Of a DNA stretch of 64,000 nucleotides, positions 57,108 to 64,000 are shown piece by piece; within the stretch, counting starts at the first letter, position 1; the number at the start of each line of letters is the position of its first letter. Origin of the DNA: Acinetobacter albensis (lineage in GTDB: Bacteria > Pseudomonadota > Gammaproteobacteria > Pseudomonadales > Moraxellaceae); assembly GCF_900095025.1 (NCBI RefSeq), contig NZ_FMBK01000010.1, forward strand, positions 62,001-126,000, written 5' to 3'. A model generated the notes under the pieces. That model made no database searches, was not told the DNA's origin, and worked only from the letters and a program-made list of their open reading frames with translations. A program made the translations under genes and the position numbers.

Positions 57108-59327
57108 TTATCTTTGAATGAACAGTTTATTTGCTTTTTGATAGCCTCGTGGTAATAGATGACCTTTGGTCGCTCTTTTAGCGACATATTTTTGAAGATC
57201 ATCGGTTTTTAATTTCAACTGTTGCTGTCCTGCAACCACTTGAATTATTTCATTTAAAGAACACAATTTCATCGATAAAATATATTCTTTAGCTTCAAGT
57301 TGTATCAGTTTATTTCCTTTACCCTTATTTAAAATAGGCAATTCTGACAAATCAAGTAGTAGCAAACGTCCGACGCTACTCAAAATAGCCAAATGCGTAT
57401 GCATCTCTATCGTTTGCAGTGGCAAAGCCTGAGCACCCTTTGAGACAGTCAGGAAATTTTTACCTGCTTTTGCATTGGTATCCAGTTGTTTCGCCTGTGA
57501 TTTAAAACCATAGCCTTGCGAACTCACAGCAATGATTTCATCTTCATCTTCAGCAATCAGCACTTGAATAAAACTGATGCCGCTGGCTGGCGCAAGTTTG
57601 GAACTTAAAGGTTCACCTAAACCTCGTGCAGAAGGTAGACTATTGACTGCAAGCGCATAACTGCGCCCAGTCTCATCCAAAACATAGACCCGTTGATTGG
57701 TTTTGCCTTGCGTGTGACTTAAGTATTGATCTCCAGCACGGAAGTTCAGATTTTCTACATCTACATCATGTCCTTTTGCTGAGCGAATCCAACCAGCAGC
57801 AGAAAGCACAACCGTGACAGGGTCAGCGGGTGACATATCATGCTCATTAATCGCAGTTGCTTCGGCGCGTTGCACAATAGGTGAACGTCGATCATCACCA
57901 AATTTTTTCGCATCGTCTTTAAGTTCGGTAATGATCAGATTTTTGAGTGATTCTGGATTGGCCAATTGTTCACGAATAATCGCAGCTTTGGCTTCTAATT
58001 CTTCTTGTTCGCTGCGCATTTCCATTTCTTCAAGACGAGCCAAGTGCCGTAACTTGAGTTCCAAGATGGCTTCGGCCTGAATTTCATCAATATTGAAATG
58101 TGACATCAAAACAGGTTTAGGCTGATCTTCTTCACGAATAATCCGAATGACTTCATCAATATTTAAATATGCGATGATTAATCCAGCCAAAATATGCAGG
58201 CGTTTTTCAATCTTATTTAAATGATATTGCAGTCGACGCGTGACCGTATTTTTACGAATTTCAATCCATTCCAGTAAAATTCGGCGAATGGATTTCACTT
58301 GTGGACGACCATCCGAACCAATCATGTTCATATTGACACGATAGCTCGACTCTAAATCAGTCGTAGCAAACAAATGGCTCATGACCGATTCTGCATCGAT
58401 TCGGTTAGAACGCAGTACTATGACTAAACGAGTTGGATTTTTATGGTCAGACTCATCTCGTACATCACTCACCAAAGGCAGTTTTTTGGCCTGCATTTGA
58501 TCTGCTATTTGGGTGATAATTTTTGAACCTGACACTTGGTAGGGTAAATCTGTAATCACGATTTCATTTTTTTCAATCGTGTACACTGCGCGCATACGGT
58601 AACTACCACGCCCAGTGATTTGAATTTTCAACAAATCATCAGCAGCAGTAATAATTTCTGCCTTAGTCGGCAAATCGGGAGCGGGAATATATTCTGCTAC
58701 TTTTTCATCGCTTAAGTTTGGGTTACGAATGAGTGCAATAGTGCCTTTAATGACTTCACGCAAGTTGTGCGGTGGAATATCAGTGGCCATCCCAACGGCA
58801 ATCCCTGTGGTGCCATTGAGCAAAATATTGGGTACACGTGCAGGTAAACTCACGGGCTCTTTCATTGACCCATCAAAGTTATCCTGCCAATCACAGGTGC
58901 CTTGTCCCAGTTCAGACAACAACACTTCACTATAGAGTGATAGCTTGGCTTCGGTATAACGCATGGCTGCGAACGATTTCGGATCATCGGGTGAACCCCA
59001 GTTACCCTGTCCTTCAATAAAGGGATAGCGATAACTAAAAGGCTGTGCCATCAGCACCATCGCTTCATAACAGGCCGAATCACCATGTGGATGGTATTTA
59101 CCCAATACATCACCAACAGTACGGGCAGATTTTTTTGGTTTACCGCTATTTTTTAAGCCCAGCTCACTCATAGCGAATACAATACGGCGCTGTACAGGTT
59201 TTAAACCATCACTAATATGCGGCAATGCACGATCCATGATCACGTACATGGCATAATTAAGATAAGCTTGTTCAGTAAATTCGGCGACAGAACGATTTTC
59301 TGTTGCTTGATGCACAATGCTGGTCAT
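57108..59327 (-). CDS. parC: DNA topoisomerase IV subunit A
   Basis: A 739-residue type IIA topoisomerase subunit. The catalytic Tyr124 is in AMRYTEAKL and the quinolone-resistance region reads [13 protein letters not shown], with Ser84 and Glu88, the wild-type residues in Acinetobacter. The breakage domain is followed by a C-terminal beta-pinwheel domain (about residue 500 onward). It decatenates replicated chromosomes with ParE, whose gene is not adjacent. Confidence 0.97.
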   Translation of the reverse strand: MTSIVHQATENRSVAEFTEQAYLNYAMYVIMDRALPHISDGLKPVQRRIVFAMSELGLKNSGKPKKSARTVGDVLGKYHPHGDSACYEAMVLMAQPFSYRYPFIEGQGNWGSPDDPKSFAAMRYTEAKLSLYSEVLLSELGQGTCDWQDNFDGSMKEPVSLPARVPNILLNGTTGIAVGMATDIPPHNLREVIKGTIALIRNPNLSDEKVAEYIPAPDLPTKAEIITAADDLLKIQITGRGSYRMRAVYTIEKNEIVITDLPYQVSGSKIITQIADQMQAKKLPLVSDVRDESDHKNPTRLVIVLRSNRIDAESVMSHLFATTDLESSYRVNMNMIGSDGRPQVKSIRRILLEWIEIRKNTVTRRLQYHLNKIEKRLHILAGLIIAYLNIDEVIRIIREEDQPKPVLMSHFNIDEIQAEAILELKLRHLARLEEMEMRSEQEELEAKAAIIREQLANPESLKNLIITELKDDAKKFGDDRRSPIVQRAEATAINEHDMSPADPVTVVLSAAGWIRSAKGHDVDVENLNFRAGDQYLSHTQGKTNQRVYVLDETGRSYALAVNSLPSARGLGEPLSSKLAPASGISFIQVLIAEDEDEIIAVSSQGYGFKSQAKQLDTNAKAGKNFLTVSKGAQALPLQTIEMHTHLAILSSVGRLLLLDLSELPILNKGKGNKLIQLEAKEYILSMKLCSLNEIIQVVAGQQQLKLKTDDLQKYVAKRATKGHLLPRGYQKANKLFIQR

Positions 59328-59503
59328 GAAAGGCTAAAGTCCTCAATAATTCGTTTTTTATCTATAGCTGTATGCTATGTCGCAGATGCTAACGACACAA
59401 GAGCAGTCCACTACACTGTGCGACAATTAATGTCTTATGACCTAAAATTATTCATTTGATGCCATCGAATGGAATCAAAAATCAATTGCTCTGTATCAAG
59501 ATG

Positions 59504-60823
59504 CTATAAACCGATGGATTCTAGCGTTTTGCCTTTGGTTTCTTCACCTAAAATTAAAATGACCAAAGCCACGCCTAACAATACAGCAGTAAACATCATA
59601 AAGACCTGACTAAAACCATTGTCCATGATCATGAGATGAGTCACGACAATAGGTGCGACAATCCCGCCCATCCGTCCAACGGCGGAAGCCCAACCTGAGC
59701 CAAAAGCCCGAATATTGGTCGGATATTGTTCAGGCGTATAAGTGTATAGGACGCCCCATGCGCCTAAATTAAAGAATGACAGCAGACAGCCCCAAAACAT
59801 AATCATGTTTACCGTATTCGCTTGACCAAAGAAGTAGGCAGCGATAGCGCACATCCCGATAAAACTTGCCAAAGTGGGTTTTCGTCCCCACTTTTCAACC
59901 AGCCATGCTGCCGCAACATAGCCTGGCAATTGCGCCAAAATCATGATCAAAACATATTCAAACGACTGTACTATGCTATAGCCTTGCTTGACCAGTAAAC
60001 TGGGTAACCAAGTAAAAATGCCATAGTACGAATAAACAATACCAAACCAAATGAGCCAAAGCATCAGAGTACGACGTGCAAATGGACCTGACCAAAGCTG
60101 ACGAAAAGAAATATTTTGTTTTTCTGCAACGGGTTTAACTTCAATATAGTCAATGACTTCTACGCCACATTGACGTTCCAGTTTTTGCACCAAAGCATGT
60201 GCTTCTTCAACACGACCACGATTGATTAAATATGGTACCGATTCGGGTACTTTTTTCAAAATCATAAAGACATAAAGCGCCGGCAAACCGCCAATTAAAA
60301 AAGCAATATGCCAACCATAACTTGGAATAACAAAATAGGAAACCAGTGCAGCCACCAGCCAGCCCAAACCCCAAAAACTTTCCAGTAAAACAATAAAGCG
60401 CCCACGGACATGTGCTGGAATATATTCACTGACTAAAGTCACAGCAACAGGAAGTTGTCCGCCTAAGCCTAAACCAACAATAAAACGAAAGATCAATAAC
60501 CACGTTAAATTTGGCGCAAAAGCACATAAAGCGGTCGCAATACTATAAATCACCAAGGTCATGGCAAAGACGGTACGTCGTCCAATACGGTCGGCCAACC
60601 CACCTGAAAATACGGCCCCGATCGCCATACCCACAAAACCAATAGACACAACCCAGCCTTTTTCACTGGCACTCATGTTCCATTCTTCTGCCATACTGGT
60701 CAAAATAAAGGCAATTAAACCCGTATCCATCGCATCGAACATCCAACCCAGACCAATGACCCAGAGCAAGGTATAGTGAAACTTTCCGATGGGTAAGCGT
60801 TGTACGCGTGAGACTAAATCCAT
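59504..60823 (-). CDS. niaP: NiaP-type nicotinate transporter (MFS)
   Basis: A 439-residue major facilitator with 12 membrane helices. It carries the MFS signature DRIGRRTVF and shows GWMFDAMDTG, RFIVLLESFWGLGWLVAALVSYFVIP and LGAWGVLYTYTPEQYPTNIRAFGSG, stretches I recognise from the NiaP niacin/nicotinamide transporter family. The likely role is uptake of nicotinate for NAD synthesis. Substrate specificity within this sugar-porter-like branch is uncertain; an aromatic acid is an alternative. Longer starts are possible (15 more residues). Confidence 0.75.
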   Translation of the reverse strand: MDLVSRVQRLPIGKFHYTLLWVIGLGWMFDAMDTGLIAFILTSMAEEWNMSASEKGWVVSIGFVGMAIGAVFSGGLADRIGRRTVFAMTLVIYSIATALCAFAPNLTWLLIFRFIVGLGLGGQLPVAVTLVSEYIPAHVRGRFIVLLESFWGLGWLVAALVSYFVIPSYGWHIAFLIGGLPALYVFMILKKVPESVPYLINRGRVEEAHALVQKLERQCGVEVIDYIEVKPVAEKQNISFRQLWSGPFARRTLMLWLIWFGIVYSYYGIFTWLPSLLVKQGYSIVQSFEYVLIMILAQLPGYVAAAWLVEKWGRKPTLASFIGMCAIAAYFFGQANTVNMIMFWGCLLSFFNLGAWGVLYTYTPEQYPTNIRAFGSGWASAVGRMGGIVAPIVVTHLMIMDNGFSQVFMMFTAVLLGVALVILILGEETKGKTLESIGL

Positions 60824-60949
60824 AACAACAACTCTCATTGAGTGAAAGGCGGTGGCCTGTTTTCTCAACAGGTTTTCTTTTTATTCACTTGTTTGAATAT
60901 CATCAAAAATTGATATGATCTATCTAAAATAATCATTTTTATTTCAATA

Positions 60950-61594
60950 TTATGATGCATCTCGAGAAGATGCCGATTGATCATCATCATCTTTATAAAT
61001 AAATTTTGGCATTTCCAAACCGAAATAAATCGCAATACAACGCAAAGAAAAACCGAAGATCAGCGTAAAAATAACGGTGACTTCCATAGATAAGCCAATT
61101 TCTTGACAGACCCAGTAGCAAATAACGGAAACAAAGGAAATACTGGCATATAATTCACGACGGAACACCAAAGGCACATCGTTACATAAAATGTCGCGTA
61201 AAATCCCGCCTGATACCCCAGTCAGTACACCCGCTACCGCTGAAACAACAAAACCGTGTCCCATTTGCATCGCAATTTGGCAACCAATGACGGTAAAGCC
61301 AATTAATCCCATCGCATCTAAAATCAAGAAGATAGACCTTAAATGGCGCATCCATTTAGCAATGAGAATAGTGACAAAAGCCGCGGCACAAGTCAGCACT
61401 AAATATTCTGGATGTTTGACCCAAGTCAATGGATAGTGACCGAGTAATACATCGCGAACTGAACCGCCTCCGAGCGCCGTAACACAAGCAATCAGTGTTA
61501 CTCCGAACCAGTCCATACTACGTCGACCTGCCGACAATGCGCCTGTCATTGCTTCGGCTGTAATTGCAATAATATAAATGACGAGTAGTAACAT
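60950..61594 (-). CDS. TRIC-type cation channel protein (YadS/YicG family)
   Basis: A 214-residue membrane protein with two UPF0126 repeats and about seven helices. The typical glycine-rich motifs are ALGGGSVRDVLLG in the first repeat and GVSGGILRDILCND in the second. Bacterial members resemble trimeric intracellular cation channels and are proposed to pass potassium or glycine. Single gene. Confidence 0.88.
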   Translation of the reverse strand: MLLLVIYIIAITAEAMTGALSAGRRSMDWFGVTLIACVTALGGGSVRDVLLGHYPLTWVKHPEYLVLTCAAAFVTILIAKWMRHLRSIFLILDAMGLIGFTVIGCQIAMQMGHGFVVSAVAGVLTGVSGGILRDILCNDVPLVFRRELYASISFVSVICYWVCQEIGLSMEVTVIFTLIFGFSLRCIAIYFGLEMPKFIYKDDDDQSASSRDAS

Positions 61595-61653
61595 TGCCCT
61601 TGTTCCACTGAGGGGAATTGATGCGCGTATTCTAAGACAAATTTAAGCTAAAA

Positions 61654-62121
61654 TTATAAATATTGCGCACAACATTGTTTAAATTTTTTTCCTGAGCCAC
61701 AAATACACGGTTGCTTCATGGTGATCTGTATTTCTAGGGTGGGATCTAAAAAATACCATGCATCTGCATAGTGCGCAAAATGAGACACCTCATTATGAAC
61801 ATTTATATTTGTCCCATCATGATAATGCGCTTTAAACTCAACTTGTGCATGATTTTTATCTAGTTGTTCTTTGCTCTGGACAATTTCGAGTTTAAGCCAC
61901 TGATTAGATTGACTCCACTCCGCCATGGCCGCTACATCCAACTCGGATTGCTGCCCAATAGCCGTGGTTTTTACGAGATACTCAATCTCTTGCCGGGCAA
62001 ATGCACTATAACGCGAACGCATTAATTGCTCTGCAGTTTGCGCTTTGATTTTTTCCTGATGTAGCGGTTGGCAACATTCACGATAATGGCCACGTCCGCA
62101 GGGACAATTGCTTTCTAACAT
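61654..62121 (-). CDS. ychJ: YchJ-family SEC-C motif protein
   Basis: A 155-residue cytoplasmic protein with a SEC-C zinc motif at both ends: CPCGRGHYRECCQP at the N-terminus and CICGSGKKFKQCC at the C-terminus. An NTF2-like domain lies between, with LMRSRYSAFARQEIEYLVKT. This is the layout of E. coli YchJ, whose function is not known. Confidence 0.88.
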   Translation of the reverse strand: MLESNCPCGRGHYRECCQPLHQEKIKAQTAEQLMRSRYSAFARQEIEYLVKTTAIGQQSELDVAAMAEWSQSNQWLKLEIVQSKEQLDKNHAQVEFKAHYHDGTNINVHNEVSHFAHYADAWYFLDPTLEIQITMKQPCICGSGKKFKQCCAQYL

Positions 62122-62132
62122 GAATTTTCCAT

Positions 62133-62164
62133 CTAAAAATAGCCCGATTGTCTGGGCTATTTTA
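62133..62164 (-). terminator. Intrinsic terminator after the TerC/CBS gene
   Basis: Stem AAAATAGCCC / GGGCTATTTT with an 8-base loop. On the minus strand it follows the TerC/CBS gene by 40 bases and is followed by T residues. Confidence 0.85.
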
Positions 62165-62203
62165 ATGGATTGAGTAATTTAAAGTAGAAATTTTCTACCT
62201 CAA

Positions 62204-63781
62204 TTAATCATTACTCTCTGAAGCAACATACGGCATCAAATGAACTTTATCAATTTTATGCCCATCCATAGTAACCACTTCGAAAATATAACCATCTGCT
62301 GTTAATTTTGCCCCACTTTCAGGCAAACGCCCAAGATGGAATAAAATATAACCTGACAAAGTTGAATATTGCTCAGATTCATCAACCAAGTCCTGCCCCA
62401 ACAGTAAGGAAACATGACGAATATCGGTTGAACCTTCGAGCATTAGCGTTCCATCCTCTAAACTTTCTGCAGCTGTTTCCAGCTCATCTTCATCAGGAAA
62501 CTCACCTGCGATCGCTTCAAGTACATCAATCGGAGTTGCAATGCCTTCGATAGAACCATATTCATTCAGTACAATTGCCATCTGTAACGGTGCTTGACGT
62601 AATTGCTCCATCACCATAAGCACTTGGGCATTTTCATGCACAATCACTGGTTCACGCAAATGACGTTCAAAATTGAGGACACCCGTTTCAATATATTCAT
62701 TCATGACTTTATGGGTCAGTACAATACCTGAAATATTGTCTAATTCCCCGCGTGCGACAATTAGCCGTGAATGGGTCATGCTGAGCAACTGTTCTTTAAT
62801 AGAGGCTTCGTCTTCATCTAAATCAATCCATTCCAGTTCTGGACGTGGTGTCATCACCGATTTGACTGGACGTTCAGAAAGTCCCAGAACACCTTGTACC
62901 ATCACACTATGATAAGCACCATTTTCTTCATCAAAGACTTCATCGGCAAAGGCACGCGTAGCCAATACATTTTCAGGTTCATTATTTTGTGAGTCGCTTT
63001 TGCCACCCAGCATACGCATCACGGCTGATGCAGTGCGATAACGTAAATCTGTGGTGGTGACCATTTTTTCCTGATTACGGCGCATGGTCTGATTGATAAA
63101 TTCAACCACCACTGAAAAACCAATCGCAGCGTATAAATAGCCTTTTGGAATATGGAAACCAAAACCTTCAACAATCAGTGAAAAACCGATCATCATCAGG
63201 AAACCCAGACATAAAATCACCACGGTAGGGTGTTTATTGACAAACTCCATCAATGGTTTTGAAGCCCACAGCATAATCCCCACGGCAATAATCACCGCAA
63301 TCATCATCACTGACAGCTCTTTCACCATTCCAACAGCAGTAATAACGCTATCGAGTGAAAATACAGCATCGAGTACGACGATTTGAACAATCACCATCCA
63401 AAAAGCAGCATGTACGGGGTTTTCTTCTTTTTGCGGCTGTGCTCCCTCTAGACGTTCATGTAATTCCATGGTGCCTTTAAATAACAGGAATACACCACCG
63501 AACAAGAGAATTAAATCACGACCCGAGAAAGCATGATCAAAAATATGGAACAGCGGTTGAGTCAGCGTCACGACCCAAGCGATTGAGGCCAATAAAACCA
63601 AACGCATCAGCAGTGCTAAAATTAAACCGACAATCCGCCCCGTATTGCGCTGATGAGGCGGTAGTTTTTCGGCTAAAATGGCAATAAAAACCAGATTATC
63701 AATGCCGAGTACAATCTCCAAAACCACCAAAGTGGCCAGTCCAATCCATGCAGATGGATCTGACATCCATTCAAAGATCAT
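62204..63781 (-). CDS. TerC-family membrane protein with CBS and CorC domains
   Basis: A 525-residue protein. The N-terminal TerC domain (about residues 1-240) has about seven helices with the acidic motifs [12 protein letters not shown] and [16 protein letters not shown] linker is followed by a pair of CBS domains (about 300-430, with [12 protein letters not shown] and [21 protein letters not shown]) and a CorC/HlyC-type C-terminal domain (about 445-520). This matches YoaE/YegH-type proteins, thought to move metal ions such as manganese. The precise ion is not known. Confidence 0.88.
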   Translation of the reverse strand: MIFEWMSDPSAWIGLATLVVLEIVLGIDNLVFIAILAEKLPPHQRNTGRIVGLILALLMRLVLLASIAWVVTLTQPLFHIFDHAFSGRDLILLFGGVFLLFKGTMELHERLEGAQPQKEENPVHAAFWMVIVQIVVLDAVFSLDSVITAVGMVKELSVMMIAVIIAVGIMLWASKPLMEFVNKHPTVVILCLGFLMMIGFSLIVEGFGFHIPKGYLYAAIGFSVVVEFINQTMRRNQEKMVTTTDLRYRTASAVMRMLGGKSDSQNNEPENVLATRAFADEVFDEENGAYHSVMVQGVLGLSERPVKSVMTPRPELEWIDLDEDEASIKEQLLSMTHSRLIVARGELDNISGIVLTHKVMNEYIETGVLNFERHLREPVIVHENAQVLMVMEQLRQAPLQMAIVLNEYGSIEGIATPIDVLEAIAGEFPDEDELETAAESLEDGTLMLEGSTDIRHVSLLLGQDLVDESEQYSTLSGYILFHLGRLPESGAKLTADGYIFEVVTMDGHKIDKVHLMPYVASESND

Positions 63782-64000
63782 TGGAGATTCTCCCGCATGA
63801 AATTCAAGCTTGAGTTTAGAAAATTAATTTTATAATCGATAAATATGCACTGAACATTCTGCTGTGTAATTTTTATGTACGAATGAAAATGTTCGGTGCG
63901 ATGACAACCACTGCCCATGTTGATTCATTTGTTGGAAAACAGATTTTCAGTATAACAAGCTGAATTAAAAATTCCTTCTTTTTTCAATCTACAGCGCTTT
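63782..64000. other. Right-end intergenic region
   Basis: About 220 AT-rich bases to the window edge. They probably contain the promoter of the TerC/CBS gene. I see no gene or strong structure in them. Confidence 0.5.

Overview
The window is a stretch of bacterial chromosome that looks like Acinetobacter or a very close Moraxellaceae relative. The DNA is AT-rich. The gene content and neighbourhoods fit that genus: pilS-pilR beside a GacA-type regulator, murD-ftsW as an isolated pair, a TolC-family protein next to phoU, TorF- and OprD-family porins, and a NiaP-type transporter. The genus assignment comes from memory of protein families and gene order, not from a database search. Almost everything is intact core genome. 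I see no rRNA, no tRNA, no insertion sequence, no prophage and no CRISPR array.

Layout. 0-2 kb: the 3' end of recN, then yqgE and ruvX. 2-7 kb: a FUSC/DUF1656/HlyD efflux operon with a divergent IclR regulator. 7-13.4 kb: an AlkB-like dioxygenase, an ABC exporter, phoU, a TolC-family channel and an unknown lipoprotein. 13.5-19 kb: a TPP riboswitch and thiC, then nudF, cpdA, dksA, gluQ and a small zinc-ribbon protein. 19-24.3 kb: ftsW and murD, then the iron operon feoA-feoB with a Cys-rich partner under two Fur-box-like sites. 24.4-30 kb: xerD, a DsbC-like lipoprotein, hom, thrC and pbpG. 30-35 kb: gacA, pilS, pilR and a C-terminal processing protease. 35-42 kb: gpmI and lptF-lptG, divergent from pepA, holC and a coiled-coil protein. 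42-46.3 kb: a DedA protein, then nrdR, ribD, an orphan adenine methylase and ribE. 46.4-51.2 kb: glnK-amtB, ubiK, comM and a TorF porin. 51.2-52.3 kb: a gene-free AT-rich gap. 52.3-63.8 kb: an OprD-type porin, ppa, a MAPEG protein, a small membrane protein, fadD, parC, niaP, a TRIC-channel protein, a YchJ-like SEC-C protein and a TerC/CBS protein.

How genes work together. Nitrogen: glnK-amtB and the nearby TorF porin each carry a sigma-54-like promoter at almost the same distance from the start codon, which suggests a shared nitrogen-limitation response. Iron: FeoA, FeoB and the Cys-rich membrane protein form a ferrous iron uptake unit. Vitamins: TPP-controlled thiC, ribD/ribE and niaP. Envelope: murD, ftsW, pbpG, lptF, lptG, the TolC-family channel and the porins. 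Regulation: GacA, PilS-PilR, DksA, CpdA, PhoU and GlnK.

No convincing undescribed multi-gene system is visible. The best leads are the paired sigma-54 promoters, the methylase translationally coupled to ribD, a 12-bp hairpin against the nudF start, and the 1.1-kb gap with two palindromes and a possible small-RNA terminator.
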